Positions 1 to 13,000 of a stretch of 64,000 nucleotides of DNA are shown piece after piece. The notes beneath the pieces were generated by a model. It was not told the origin of the DNA. It did not search any database and was given only the letters and a program-made list of their open reading frames with translations. How positions within the stretch are numbered: position 1 is the stretch's first letter; each line of letters begins with the position of its first letter. The position numbers were made by a program, and so were the translations under genes. Origin of the DNA: Buddleja alternifolia. Its lineage: Eukaryota > Streptophyta > Magnoliopsida > Lamiales > Scrophulariaceae. The stretch lies in NCBI GenBank assembly GCA_019426215.1, contig CM033396.1, positions 30,919,154 to 30,983,153 on the forward strand, written 5' to 3'.

Positions 1-1164
1 ATCAAACTTAACTCAGTGCAATCACGACCGAATTGACCATTCTTTATCAATTTAGAACTTAATATTTGTTGATCTTTGTTGTCTCAAAGATTGAAGTGAC
101 ACATATTATCACTTTGTTGGATCAGTTATGATTCTAACTTTAAATTTTACTTTTGTCCGGATCCATTTTGTTTGTGTCAACATTTGCCCTAATTGGCTCA
201 TATTGATTAACGTGAGCGATAAAATTAAAATGGCCGTATGCTTTTTCCAATATTTCAAAATCAACCTCAAATTAGGCGATTTTTGTTGAATTTAGCACAA
301 ACTATAAATATTAACAGTCAGCTTGAATGGCGACATAAGGTTATATAAGTCATTTAATAAGAACCATTGTTCGTGAATGAACTCATATTCTAGATTAGAG
401 CTTGAGATCCTTAATATTTTTATAATTGCAGCTTAAACAAATTAAAGCACAATATCCAATTTTGATCCACTTACAAATTGTCAGCATCTTAATCACGAAA
501 ATTATAAACAACTTGTAAGTTTTCTGTACTCAATTGACTTAAAATATTATAATTTAGTGAGTTGGCCTAAGATCTGTATTATACTAATTGCGCAACGGAT
601 AGTAGCCTAATATTTTATTTTAGATCCAAGTAAATCTCTTATCATGCCTTTACACCTAGCAAAATTGAAAGTTTCACAACTCAGGCTAGTAATTATTTCC
701 CACTGAATTGAAAGGCAAAATAAATATTCACCAATCCAGAATCAAATACAAATTTGTCCAATATCTATATATATATATATATATATATATAAATGAGTAA
801 TTCAATAATAATGCATGTAGGGCAATATGAATATAAAACAAATATGTGCACCCAAGTGTCAATGCACATTCAATCACAAACAACAATATATTCATCTTAT
901 CATCATAATATCTACATAAAAAAATATAAAACATGCATTTTTTATAAGTCACATAAATAATTAAGCATCCATACCAATCACATAGAAAGGTAAATATTAT
1001 GCTCACAGAAAAAACATATATTAACCCCGTGAATATTATGGCATGCATCCCCTAAAAAAATGTGTAATAAAAATTTTCTCAACATGTTACAATTAACATT
1101 CAATGAAAACAATTCATAAAATTAATAAGGTTAAAAGAAATATTAGGTGTGAAAGAAACATGCT
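1..1164. other. AT-rich intergenic DNA with a (TA)n microsatellite
   Basis: No gene is recognisable on either strand. A (TA)n tract of about 26 bases lies near 766-791. The short open frames crossing it encode low-complexity Ile/Tyr runs and have no family resemblance. Confidence 0.5.
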
Positions 1165-1605
1165 AGAAAGTCACAAAAGTTGACAGCACAAAAAAAAAAT
1201 TTCCTTTTTTTTTTTTGAATTTTGCATTTTTATTAAGAAAACGGCCAACCAAACCGCTCTTAAGTAGCCGCTTGAGTCGAGCCGTCTCAACTGCTGAGCC
1301 GATCCATATGCAGCCATCAAGCAACTAGCTAGCAACCCAATAAGCGAAATCATCCAGTGCATCACATTGTAGTGCACCCTATTTTTTTAAATAGAACGCC
1401 CACTAAAATGATGCCACATGTCCGAGCGCGCAGACCCATTTACAGCTATGAAGCAGCTGATCCTTCCCTCCCAGCATCTTGTCCGCTAGGTTTCCAGCGC
1501 CATTAGCACCGCTCTGGCGCATTTTTCGGGCTAACATATAGTCATCCGGCGAGATTTTCAAGAATTCATCTCTATTTAAACTCTGATTTTCAAGCATAAT
1601 ATATG
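1165..1605 (-). other. Possible retroposon or processed-pseudogene 3' part, minus strand
   Basis: Read on the minus strand, two short open stretches (about 1597-1403 and 1377-1240) are separated by a stop and followed by an AATAAA-like signal and an A-rich run near 1200-1215. The segment is less AT-rich than its surroundings. This layout fits the 3' end of a LINE or a processed pseudogene. I do not recognise the protein, and no target duplication was found, so the call is an inference. Confidence 0.25.
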
Positions 1606-1994
1606 ATTTCGAACATCATTTCATGCTCAACAATCTAGCATAAAAATTATGCAATAAAACACAGAATAATAGGTTCGATTTTGGAGCATAATTTTTTTTT
1701 TAATTAAATTAGGGTTCTTAATATCTCCCTCATTACTCATCCAAATTTCACCAAATTTTAAACACCTAATCTACACATTTAAGACTACACAAGGTGAAAA
1801 TTTTATGGCCTGATTTTACATGTTTTTGAAAAAAGGAATTTTTCATTTTCTTTGAAAAACCTAAAACATGAATGCTCAATCATTCAATCAATTAAAGTGG
1901 CGAGCACGAGCCTTAACGACTCTGATACCGTTGTAGGAAATTAATAAGATCAAATTACACCTTTTGTTTATGTGCTAATTAGAGCAAATGACAC
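1606..1994. other. Intergenic DNA, nothing recognised
   Basis: AT-rich sequence between the possible retroposon and the gypsy 5' LTR. I see no coding or repeat signal in it. Confidence 0.4.
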
Positions 1995-2379
1995 TGCAAC
2001 TGTTATATGCCATTTCAGCAGAAAAAACGTAACAAAAAGAAAATACACTTTTATAAGTGGAAAAACAACTTTAAAGTTCAAGCCAAGTCAAAGACAAAAG
2101 CGGGAGGGCATTTTAATTGAGATTAGTTGTAATTTGAAAATTATTTTTTGTAAATGGAAAGTTAGTTCCAACTGGCAGATTTCTTAGCTGAAAATGAACG
2201 CTACCTTGATGTATAAATACACAAATTGTAAAGCAATAAAAATCTATGTTTTTGATGGGCAAAATTCCAGTCTATCTATCTTTAATCTCTGAAATTCGAA
2301 TTGGGGGTAAATTTCAAGGATTGATTATTGTATCAATTCTCAAGTTTATAAGCTTTTTCCCATAGTTTAGCCTCTATCA
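1995..2379 (+). repeat. 5' LTR of the gypsy chromovirus
   Basis: Starts TGCAACTG and ends CTATCA, aligning along its length with the 3' LTR at 8617-9004. It contains a TATA-like stretch (gtataaatac) near 2210. Confidence 0.85.
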
Positions 2380-2388
2380 AGTGGTATC
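2380..2388 (+). promoter_or_regulatory. Primer binding site of the gypsy element, split by an insertion
   Basis: Directly after the 5' LTR the sequence reads ag-TGGTATC and is then broken by the solo LTR. It resumes at 4123 as GTATCAGTTAG. The uninterrupted site was therefore TGGTATCAGTTAG, a tRNA-Met-type primer binding site. GTATC is the 5-bp target duplication. Confidence 0.82.
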
Positions 2389-4122
2389 TGTTGGTTCCAA
2401 GTGGCATACGAAAGGGTCTAGAAGGGTGGAGGGGTTGAATAGACCCTGAAGTCTTTTTCGACTTCAAAAGTTTTTCGTATTAAAATTAATTTGGACGCTT
2501 GAAAATGTAAACGCTTGGCTAAGCGTTTACTTGAAGACTGTTTTGTTAAAGTTAACTTAGACTCAAGATTTGAATACTATAACCACTCAGGTTTAAGCGA
2601 TCAGTTCTTTCATCAGGGTTAGCACAACAGAATGATTTTTGTAGTCTTCTCTTTAAAAGCTTTAGTGTCACAGAAAGGGTATTTAGTTGCTTAGTGCTTG
2701 ATTAAGTTCTACTTGATCAGTTTATGATATGACAATATGAAAACTGAATGCAAAGTAAAGAACACAATATTTGTAAGGTTCGTTGGGTGGTGTAATCTCA
2801 ATTACGTCTTTCTTCTCCTTGAACACTTGGAGGCAATCCACTAAAATGATTCTCAAAGAATCACGCAGAATCTTCTACAAATTAGGGAGAGAGGTGAAGA
2901 CGATCTCGAGCTCCTTGATCACACAGATTTCAGCTCCAATAAAGATCTTCTCCAAGAAGGCCTTGAGCTCCTTGATCACACAGACTTCAGCTCCAATAAA
3001 GACCTTTCTTCAACAAGCTTCTCTTACTCAAAAATACTGTCTGTGGAAGGCAACAATCTTTCTCACTCAGATGAAAGGTGTTGAGGGTTTATTGTAATAG
3101 GCTTGTTTGATGTTGGGAAGTTCAAACAACTTGGGATATCTCAATAAGAATTTAGGTTTCTTCTTTGGAAGAGGTTTGAGATATCTGGTGACTGTCTGGA
3201 ATGTATTTGAGAAGCTTGATGGATTTTAGCTATGGAGTTTGCAAACTTTTCGATCTCAAATTATTTCAGCAAAGTTTCTCTCTCTGCACCCACTCTAAGG
3301 TTTTGCTGGAGGATACTATTTATAGAATTCTTGGGATTTGTCCGTTGGACACAATCAGGCTTGTTTCTCTCACGCAACTCGTCAAATAGTCCCTTTCTGA
3401 CATTCCTGAAATTCTGCTGGTTCCGATTGGACAGGAGCAGATTTGAACTCTGAAAAGCTGACAGTCTAGTCAAAAGGTGACTTGTCCACAAGTCATACTA
3501 TCTTGTTTACATTTAATGCACTTATCAAGCATTTAATGCATTTTGAATTTATTTCCTGTTGGAAATAAATGTCCGTTGGTGATTGCATTTAAGTCCTTGA
3601 TAACTTGGGTTTAATCCTTCAGGTGAATCTGAAAACTGGACGCTTGAATCGCTCGGACGCTTGAATTAGACACTTGAATCGCTCGGACGCTTGAATCAGA
3701 CGCTTGAACCAGCTCATGCTGAGCGCTTGAACCAACTTGAATCAGACGCTTGAACCAGCTCATGCTGAGCACTTGAACCAACTTGAATTAGACGCTTAAA
3801 TCAAATTGGACGCTTGGGCCAAACATCCTGAAATAGTCTTTTAGCGTTTGACAGACGCTCAAAACAAATCTCTATCTTTTCTATACTTCAGACACTGATC
3901 TTCAACTTTATCCTTGATAGACTCACTCAGAATTCTATCAGTGACTTGACATTAAATACTTAGTCTAAAATCTATAAAGATAAAAATTACAAACCTAACA
4001 AAGTAAGTAAACTTTCAAACGCTTATACAATATTTCTATGAAAGCATGAACTTACATTTTTGGGGTCTAACATAAAATCCTATCTTGTCATCATCAAAAC
4101 ATCTAACATGAAATTCCTAACA
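2389..4122 (-). mobile_element. Solo LTR of a SIRE-like copia family, nested in the gypsy PBS
   Basis: A 1734-bp sequence starting TGTTGGTTCC and ending CCTAACA is the reverse complement of the same LTR family seen at 17999-20015. It is flanked on both sides by GTATC (2384-2388 and 4123-4127), a perfect 5-bp duplication. There is no internal retrotransposon sequence, so it is a solo LTR produced by LTR-LTR recombination. It contains many degenerate copies of a gacgcttgaatc motif around 3600-3830. That is the counterpart of the ctattcaagcg array in the other LTR. Confidence 0.92.
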
Positions 4123-4145
4123 GTATCAGTTAGTCAGGCTGATTC

Positions 4146-5380
4146 TTGTATTTCTTGATTGAAGGCCCAGCAATGGTGGAAACTACTCGCAGTAATACAG
4201 AACTCCGAAAGGATGTAGATTCGCTTAAAGAAAGTTGTGAAAGAATTGAAAAGACAATCGAAGATATGCGGAATATGTTGCCAAAGTTGATTGAGAACCA
4301 GCAACATCCCCTTCTCAATGTTAATGGCAGATTAGGGCTTTTTAGAGACATTGGGGAATCCCCTGGCACTAGGGCTCTACATTCATGGGGATCAGGTTAC
4401 GAAATTCAGCCAAAAGTCTCGCGTGTTGAATTCTCTCACTTTAATGGCGAAGATTTGAGGGGTTGGTTGTACAAGTGTGAGCAATTCTTTGAAATAGATG
4501 ACACTCCACCCACTGCCAAGGTCAAATTTGTTGTTGTTCATCTGGAGGGTAAGGTTTTACAATGGCATCAAATGTTCATGAAGGGAAGATTAACTCAAGA
4601 AGTGCCTAATTAGGAGGAGTACATTAGGGCTTTGAATGATCGCTTTGGCCAATTGGTTTATGATGACCCTATGTCAGAACTGGTGAATCTGAAACAGGTT
4701 GCTAATGTTCAACATTACTTTGATAAATTTGTTAACTGTTTGGAACTCCCTGATCAATATGCTTTCAATTGTTTTTTTGGTGGATTGAAAAGTGAAATTT
4801 CTGTTAATGTAAGAATGTTTAGGCCTAAATCATTACAAGAGGCCATCAGTCTAGCTAAACTTCAAGAACAAGCAGATTCTGTCTCTCATAAAAGACCACC
4901 ATTGTTTTCTAAACCCCTTTAGTTTTCCCCTAAAATTCCTACACCAAATTCCACTTACAAACCACCAACACAATTTTCTCAATACAAAAACATTACACCA
5001 AGTACTTTTTTCCATAAACCTGCCAATGGCCAACAAAGAAGATTAAGCCCTCGGAAAATTGATGACAAAAGGAGAAAGGGTTTGTGTTTTTAGTGTGACG
5101 GGAAATTCTCCAGAGAGCATGTGTGTAAGAATAGGAGGCAACTATATTTTTTGGAAGTTACAGGGGAGGAGGACATTAAGGAAAGTATGGAAGATGTTGA
5201 CTCAGAAGTAGTACAGAAGCAATATGAGGATACTCCATTTTCAGAATCACATATCTCTATGCATGCTATAATTGGTTTACATGGCTTCAAAACTATGCGA
5301 GTCACTGGAGTGATGAAAGGCAAACCCATACACATTTTGATTGGCACTGGAAGCACACACAATTTTATGGATTAGAAGTT
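4146..5380 (+). pseudogene. Gag and protease region of the gypsy element (broken)
   Basis: The likely gag start is Met at 4173 (MVETTRSN). A retrotransposon gag domain follows, with the segment VEFSHFNGEDLRGWLYKCEQ. The frame is broken by TAG stops at about 4611 and 4920 and another inside the CCHC zinc-knuckle region near 5091. The protease remnant (IGTGSTHNFMD, normally DTGATHNF) lies near 5340-5373 with Asp changed to Gly at the catalytic position. The gene cannot make a functional polyprotein. Confidence 0.85.
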
Positions 5381-5466
5381 GCCAAAACATTGGGGGAGTA
5401 ACTGGAGCCTATTACCCCATTTGCTGTATCTGTTGCAGATGGTAACAAGATACACAGTACCTATGT

Positions 5467-8400
5467 TTGAAAAGGGTTCACTTGGAAAATGTAGAGAGTT
5501 CAATTCATAGCTTATCTGATGACGATTCCATTAGGGGGTGTGACATGGTCCTTGGGGTCCAGTGGCTAGTCACCTTAGGAGATATTAATTGCAATTTCAG
5601 TCAATTGAAAATGGAGTTTAATGCTGGGCATAAAAAGATTGTGTTAAGAGGAATGCAATCCTCTTCCATTAAATTGATTAGTAGAAACAAGATGACTAAA
5701 CTCATACAAAAACCATCTCAAGCTACTATGTGACATGTGGGATTATTTCATAACACTGATAGGGATGAAAGTATCACACCTCACCTTTTCAGTTTACAAG
5801 GGGTACAATCAGAAAAGCAACAACAATTACAGACCTTGTTGGGGGAATTTGATGACATCTTCACAGAACCTACAACATTACCACCACAGAGAGACTAGGA
5901 TCACAAGATTATACTGAAGGAGGGCATTGATCCAATCAGTCTTAGACCCTATAGGTACCCTGCCAGACAGAAAGATGAAATTGAGAAGATGGTTCAATCT
6001 CTATTGGATAGTGGGGTTATCAGACCAAGTACAAGCCCATTTTCATCCCCTATAGTGATGGTTAAGAAAAAAGATGGAAGTTGGCACATGTGTGTGGATT
6101 ACAGGACTGTAAATAAAGCCACTGTAAAGGATAAGCTCCCTATACCTGTAATTGAGGAACTACTGGATGAATTCACTTGAGCTAAGGTGTTTACAAAACT
6201 AGACTTAAGATCTGGTTATCACCAAATCAGAATGGTTGAGGAGGATACTAGAAAACCAGCTTTTAGAACACATCATGGGCACTTTGAGTTTTTGGTAATG
6301 CCTTTTAGTCTTACAAATGCTCCATCTACAGTTCAATGCCTTATGAATAAGGTATTTGCCCCTTATCTCAGAAAATTTATTTTGGTGTTCTTTGATGATA
6401 TCTTAATATATAGTAAAAGTTGGGGAGAACATATGATACACTTAAGAAATGCTTTATATTACTTAGAGATCATCAGCTGTATGTGAAAAAAAACAAATGT
6501 AAATTTGCAAGTAGTAAAGTAGAATACTTGGGCCATGTGGTATCTCATGAAGGAGTAGCTGCTGACAACACTAAAATCAAAGCAATGACAGATTGGCCAG
6601 TCCCCAAAACATTAAAACAATTAAGAGGATTCTTGGGACTTACAGGGTACTATAGAAGATTTATAAAGGATTATGGGAAAATTGCTAGACCCTTAACTGA
6701 TTTGTTGAAAAAGGATGCTTTTCAGTGGACTGATGAATCTGATGTAGCTTTTGTTGAGTTGAAAAATGCTATGATCAAGGCACCAGTGCTAGCTTTACCT
6801 GATTTCAATGAGGATTTCATTATTGAAACTGATGCTTGTGAGAGGAGAATTGGAGTTGTATTAATTCAAAAGAGGAGACCACTTGCTTTTATAAACAAAG
6901 CTTTATCACAGAAACATTTAGCTATGTCCACTTATGACAAGAAGATGATGGCCATGGTTGTTGCTGTTCAGAAATGGAGACCATATTTAGTGGGAAGATC
7001 CTTTGTTATCAAAACAGATCACCAAAGCTTGAAGTACTTGATTGAGCAAAGCATCATTGCCCCTAGTAAGGAGAAATGGTTGGTTAAATTGTTAGGATAT
7101 TACTTTACTATCCAATACTAGAAGGGCCAGGATAATGTGGTGGCAGATGCAGTGTCTAGACAGGAACATATTCAAGTTGGACTTATGTGTAGTTTATCTT
7201 CCATTAACACTGATCTACTACAACAAGTTAAGGGAAGCTGGGATAATGATGATAAGATTCAGAAAATCATTACAGAGGCAATACAAAACAAATGAAAAAG
7301 AGAAAAAAATATAAATGGAGTGCTGGTATTCTAACAGAATGATCTTCAATATCTGTCACAACAGCTCATTAGGTGGCCACTCAGGGATGCAGGCTACACT
7401 TAAGAAGGTAAAACATTCTTTTTGGTAGAAAAAAATGAAGCAAGAGATATATCAGGCAGTGAAGGAGTGTGAAGTATGCCAAAGATGTAAAGGAGAAAAT
7501 GTGGCTTCTCCTGGGCTGTTACAACCCTTACCTATCCCAGACAAGATGTGGCAGGACATTTCAATGGAGTTTGTTGAGGGTTTACCTGAATCCTGAGGTA
7601 AAAACAGTATAGTGGTGGTTGTGGATAGGCTGCAAAAGTGCTCACTTTTTAGCATTAAAAGATCCATTTTCAGCTCTAGATGTTGCTCAATTATTCTTGG
7701 ACAATGTCTTCAAATTGCATGGGATGCCTAAAACCATTTTTAGTGATAGGAATAAGGTATTCACGAGCAAGTTTTGGTAAGAGTTCTTCAAATTACAAGG
7801 GTAAAGTTACACACATCAACTGCATACCATCCACAGTCTGATGGACAAACTGAAGTGGTTAATAGGTGCTTAGAATCCTATCTTAGATGTATGTGCAATA
7901 ACAAGCCTAAAGAATGGGTGAAATGGCTTCCTTTAGCAGAGTGGTGGTTGAACACATCTTACCATTCTGCTATAAAAAGAACACCTTATGAAGTGGTATA
8001 TGGCCAAATCCCTCTTATCCACCAACCTTACATCCAATTCCAATCCCTAATGGATGCAGTAGACAGGAGCTTAGTAGAAAGGGAGAAGACTATCAGGTTA
8101 TTAAAACAACAGCTAGAGATGGCTCAAGCTAGAATGAAACAAGCTGACAAGGGCAGAAGTGAAAGGGTATTAGAAGTGGGAGATTGGGTGTTTGTTAAGC
8201 TGCAGCCCTACAGAAAACTATCATGAAGAAGCCATGCTTATAGAAAGCTTTCTACCGGGTATTTTGGACCCTTTCAGGTACTCCAAAAGTGTGGAACAGT
8301 AACCTATAAACTCAAGCTACCTCCAGAGGCCAAGATCCACCCTACCTTTCATGTATCTCAACTGAATAAACGAATTGTCAATCACACTAGTTGTCCTGAC

Positions 8401-8592
8401 TTGCCTATTATGCTCACCTCTCATGGGTATTTGTTACTTGAACCTGAAGCTATATTAGAGAGATGCATGGTTCCAAGGAATAATAGACCAGTGACTCGAT
8501 GGTTGGTTAAATGGTTTAACTCTCCAGAGGAAGAAAGTATTTGGGAGTTTGTTCATGGCATGAGGATTAAATTTCCTCACTTTAATCCTTGA
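5467..8592 (+). pseudogene. Pol region of the gypsy element: RT, RNase H, integrase, chromodomain-like tail (broken)
   Basis: Successive open pieces encode the end of protease, then reverse transcriptase (5989-6480; the [10 protein letters not shown] catalytic motif is present), RNase H (about 6800-7170, with IETDACERRIGVVL and KTDHQSLKYL), and integrase pieces (7300-8230, with a chain of stops in the zinc-binding and DDE region). The C-terminal piece PVTRWLVKWFNSPEEESIWE (about 8487-8546) resembles the chromodomain-like tail of plant chromoviruses. Stops at about 5731, 5896, 6178, 7119 and 7593, plus frame changes near 6480 and 8226, make it a pseudogene. Confidence 0.85.
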
Positions 8593-8607
8593 GGACAAGG
8601 ATTCTTT

Positions 8608-8616
8608 AAAGGGGAA
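8608..8616 (+). promoter_or_regulatory. Polypurine tract of the gypsy element
   Basis: The purine run aaaggggaa lies directly before the TGTAG start of the 3' LTR, as expected for the plus-strand primer. Confidence 0.75.
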
Positions 8617-9004
8617 TGTAGTTGTTATATGCCATTTCAGAAGAAAAAACGTAACAAGAAGAAAAGACACTTTTATAAGTGGAAAAACGACTTTCAAGTT
8701 CAAGCCAAGTCAAAGACAAAAGCGGGAGGGCGTTTTAATTGAGATTAGTTGTAATTTGAAAATTAGTTTTTGTAAATGTAAAGTTAGTTAATAACTAATT
8801 TTCCGCAAGTTGAAAATGAACGCTACCCTGATGTATAAATACACAAATTGTAAAGCAATAAAGAATCTATGTTTTTTGGTGGGCAAAATTCTAGTCTCTC
8901 TTTAATCTCTGAAATTCGAATTTGGGGTAAATTTCCAGGATTGATTATTGTATCAACTCTCAAGTTTATCTTTATAGCTTCTTCCCATAATTTGGTCTCT
9001 ATCA
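8617..9004 (+). repeat. 3' LTR of the gypsy chromovirus
   Basis: 388 bp, starts TGTAGTTG after the polypurine tract and ends CTATCA, matching the 5' LTR at 1995-2379 with scattered substitutions. Confidence 0.85.
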
Positions 9005-9810
9005 TCAACATCATGTGTGTAGGGGTTATACTTGCTAGGTCACAGGACTAGGAAGTTCCAGTACCTAAATATGTTTGATTATGTGTGGAGTCCACACAAT
9101 CAAGGTTATAAATCAAGGGGTCCTGAGATCCCAAGACCCCAAGTATCACCCAGTGTGGATGGCTTCACTAAAAATTCATTCCAAGATAAATTTGTTTGCA
9201 TATATGGTGCTTGAGTATGGATTTAGGAAATATATCCTCGAAAATTCCTCACCTCAAGTTGACTCATTTTTTCTAAAAGGAAATTTTCAATTTCTTAAAT
9301 ATATGAGGTGCTTGGATGTGGATTTAGATAATATATTCTCCGAAGTTTCTCACCTCAAGTTAACTCTTTATTTCTAAAATAAAGTTTTCAATTTTATAAG
9401 TTTTCAAAAGATATCAAAAAGTCTTTTATTTCCCATTATTCATCGAAAAGGACACTTCAACCTCAAAAATTCTTTAATTATTTCCATTTGAAAAGAAACA
9501 TGTTTTTGGCAACGATGGTGGAGTAAGGATGAAACGAACTCTGTATTCTCAGCGTTCAGGATGAAAGCTGCCATTCGAAATCCATATCATCCATATTTCG
9601 AATTCGTCCCATCCTTTTTAAGAAATTTTCTACATAATTGATGAGAATTTTTTGTTCAAAGTAACCTATAACCAAACGCATTTTACAAAAAAAGAACACA
9701 TCATATAAACCCTTCTCATTAAATTTTTTCGGAAAAATCTTCCATTCAAACGCACATTACTCATATCTTTGTATATCCATAATAACACATTTTTTTCCAC
9801 TTTTTGTTTA
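9005..9810. other. Intergenic DNA with an imperfect ~99-bp direct repeat
   Basis: The stretch near 9209-9300 (gtgcttgagtatggattta) is repeated imperfectly at about 9308-9400, including the cctcacctcaagtt block. No gene is recognised here. Confidence 0.5.
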
Positions 9811-9840
9811 CTAGTATAAAGCACGTGCGTTGCACGTGGA
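9811..9840 (-). terminator. Helitron 3' end: hairpin plus CTAG
   Basis: Read on the minus strand, a palindrome with CACGTGC/GCACGTG arms around a short loop is followed by about seven bases and CTAG, then T. This is the transposition terminator structure of plant Helitrons. Confidence 0.88.
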
Positions 9841-10078
9841 TGCCCGTATATTTTTTGAATTATTTATTACTTGTTGTAATGACATAGTTTTCTTGTTAAT
9901 CTTAACATTATTTGGCTAGTTTGAGGTTCCTAATAAATGGATTTTTTAAGAAGTCTGGTGTTCCAATATTAAGTAAAATTAGTGTATAGTGGAACTCCAA
10001 TAATATTTTTTGAGCCTCCAAAATCAACTAATGTTTTTCTAATCCAAATTGTTAGGTTTAGAAAAGCAAAAAAAACCC

Positions 10079-13000
10079 TCAATCTTTCTCTATTTTGATA
10101 TTCTTTAATGTTGCTTTTGCTAGTCGCTTGCCCTTGGAATTTGTTGTTTTTTTTCTCTTGGCGAATAAATTTGCTAATGTATCATCATCATCAATGTCGA
10201 CATACTTTTTCTCATTGACTCTTATGATTTGCAACTCATCGTTGTTTGAGTCTGAGTTTTCTTCACTTGCAACTGTTTTTGCAGCTGTCCTCTTATGCCC
10301 TTTCATTTGTTCATTAATTTCAATATCTGTTTTTTCTCCCATTAATTCTTGGCTCTGGTCTTCATATTCATTTGTATCTTCATCAATAAGCTGCAATCTG
10401 TTAATTTGTTTTTTTCGTAATTTTCTCAGTTTTGAACTGCTTCTAGAATTTTTTCTTGTGCTTTTGATTAGCTAGTGCAGCCTTTTGTCCTCTCTTTTTT
10501 GTTATGGTTTGTTGTGCGTAATGTCCAATTGCGTCAACTATGGCAAATAATACTCCACTACGAGCTTCTACATTTTTGTCAAGCTTGAGTACAAAGTTGT
10601 ATTCTTTCTTATTTGGCTTTTCCAAAGCTAAATAGTATGTAGATGTACTCTGATTCTGCATAGTAACAACATTAGTTAGTTTCTGGAATTTACTTATTCA
10701 ATTGTAATAGTATATTAATATTTATTTCATACCTCTGAAATCGAGTCTATGTACTCATTCACAGGACAACCAATATACATTGAAGCCACATCTTCGAACA
10801 ATGTAATTGTGGCTTTGTCTTTGTCATCCATGACGTTCATGGTTAGTCGATACCTGTAATTGATAGAAATTTTTTTTTGAGTTACTATTGAAAATATCTT
10901 TTTAATGTAGTTAGTTTTTATACCTTGGAAATGTTTCCACTTGTTGATCATCTTTGCAATTTCTGCATTGTATCCCATTTATTGTCTTTGAAATTGATCG
11001 AGTGCAGTTGTTGCAAGCTTCGTACCAAGGGGCCGAAAAGTTTTCCACTTTCTTGACATTCGCTTTGAAGCAATAGTATGCATTCTTGAATTGTTCTTAA
11101 AGTTAGTTTGTTGATGTTAAGAGGCGTCTCACATATTTTAAAGTTCAAAATTGAACAACATAACGGTAAATCTAAAAAATATATATATGGATTATGACAA
11201 AACTTTTTATATGTATTATCCTAAACTGAATTTAAATAATTAAATTGTTTAATTTTTTGGGCTAACCTCAAGTAATGCAGCTCGATCGTTGATCAACTGT
11301 TTTAATGTCACTTCATTAGATTCCTTGATCTTTTTAGCCATCCATAATTGCTCTATATTTTCATCTTCCTGTGTGCCCGTCAACCTGATTAACATGTGGT
11401 TGATAATTTTATATTTGTTTAATATATAATAATAAAAAAAATTGTTCTTTATAAAAGAATTTGTAATATCATAGTTCATTTAAAGAAGAAAAAGTATCAC
11501 CTTGATCTGAGGATTTCCGTTTCAGGAGATGGTGGGTTTAGAATTATAGATGTTGTAGACATTGATGCCATTTGTATATCTCTTGTAATGAAATTGAGTA
11601 TATGTAATTTGTTTAAATTAAATCATTTAATTTTGTATTAATAAATAAACCCTTCAACTATAATTCATAAATAGAGTATTTTCCTTTTTCGCTACATCTA
11701 CCTTGATATAGTTGTCTCTTCAATCCTAAAAAGGCTACAATTGGATTGTCTGCGGCAATTTTTTGCAACCATTGGCCTTCAACAATTGCCATGTCATCCC
11801 ACAAATTTATCGTAATAGTATCAAACCTGATAAGAAAAGAAATATGATAATATTCCAAATAAAAAAAGTAAATTGAAATTTTATATTTACACTTACTTGT
11901 GATTCATCAATACAACTTCTCTTCTATGTCCGATAGTTGTTGTTTGTGGAAAACTGAAATGGTTGTTTTATCTTCTTGACGAATCCTATTACATCTGTTA
12001 TAATTTAGAATAATTTGTTAATTTAATAAAAAAAATGTTAGAGTTTTGCAAGAATTATTATTTTAAAGCATTACCAAATAGCTCATTCACATTTGCATTT
12101 GTCTTGAGCTCATTAAAATCTGAAAACACGAGTGAGATATTTCGACAATTGATGCTTTCTTGAGCTTCAGTGACAGTTGTTGTTGCTTGTAGAACCAACT
12201 CAATTTTAGGATTAACGTTCGAATATTTCTTATTTGTCTCTCTGATGGTTGGACTTGATATGACGTAGGTCTTATGGATAATCAATTTGCTTTCAAATAG
12301 TTGTAATGCATTTGTGAATATAATCCCATGTATTTTTGTTCCCTGCAATTAAACATATATGCATGGTCAATTATCTTAATAACATTGATAAGATTCATAT
12401 AGATGTAAAGTAGTTGATTTGGCAAAAGTAATATTCAGATTAGGTAACGACTATGTAATGGGAAAACTAAAATTTCAGTTTTAATTTATTGTATTATTTC
12501 AAAGATGGCATAAGAATTTTATATAGTTCATGGGATAAATAAAGTAAAAGGAGATAATGATGTGTATAACCTCCAATAGCTATTGATGAAAAAAATAATA
12601 AATATATTTTTAAGTATGATTGAATCTAAACAATGAGTTATGGTTTCTAATTTATTTAGTCTCTAATAGGCAGGTAGATCAATGAAAAGCATACATAATT
12701 TTAATTCCTAAATTTCATCACTAATTAGATCACACAGGTAATTGACTGATAAACACCTAAAGGATTATTTGCAGTGTCTAATTTTTTTGGTCATTTTCGA
12801 TGTACAGGCAAAACAACAGATTTTGTTTTGATGATTAATTTGAGAATCATATTTATAAAGAATTAGTAAATATCTACTATGATGCCATTTGGATAAGTAT
12901 TAAAAATGCAAGTTATTGGCACATGCGACATAGTCTGATAGATGAGTACATCAAGTGAATGAATAAATTACCTCGTCATCCACAAATATGAGTTTTCTTA

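Larger units (their letters stand above)
1995..9004 (+). mobile_element. Degenerate Ty3/gypsy chromovirus (Reina-like size), with nested solo LTR
   Basis: An LTR retrotransposon with a 5' LTR (1995-2379), primer binding site, gag, protease, reverse transcriptase, RNase H, integrase, a C-terminal chromodomain-like segment, polypurine tract and 3' LTR (8617-9004). Without the 1.74 kb insertion it would be about 5.3 kb with 385-388 bp LTRs. That compact size and the chromodomain-like tail resemble the Reina clade of chromoviruses; the clade is inferred, the domain order is seen. The two LTRs differ at about eight positions in the first 90 bases, and the ORFs carry many stops, so this is an old, inactive copy. 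No clear target duplication is visible (flanks gacac and tcaac). Confidence 0.88.

Noticed and set aside
728..1048. 106-aa minus-strand ORF with hydrophobic content
   Set aside because: Rich in Ile/Tyr/Phe from AT-rich DNA and a (TA)n tract; no supporting feature.
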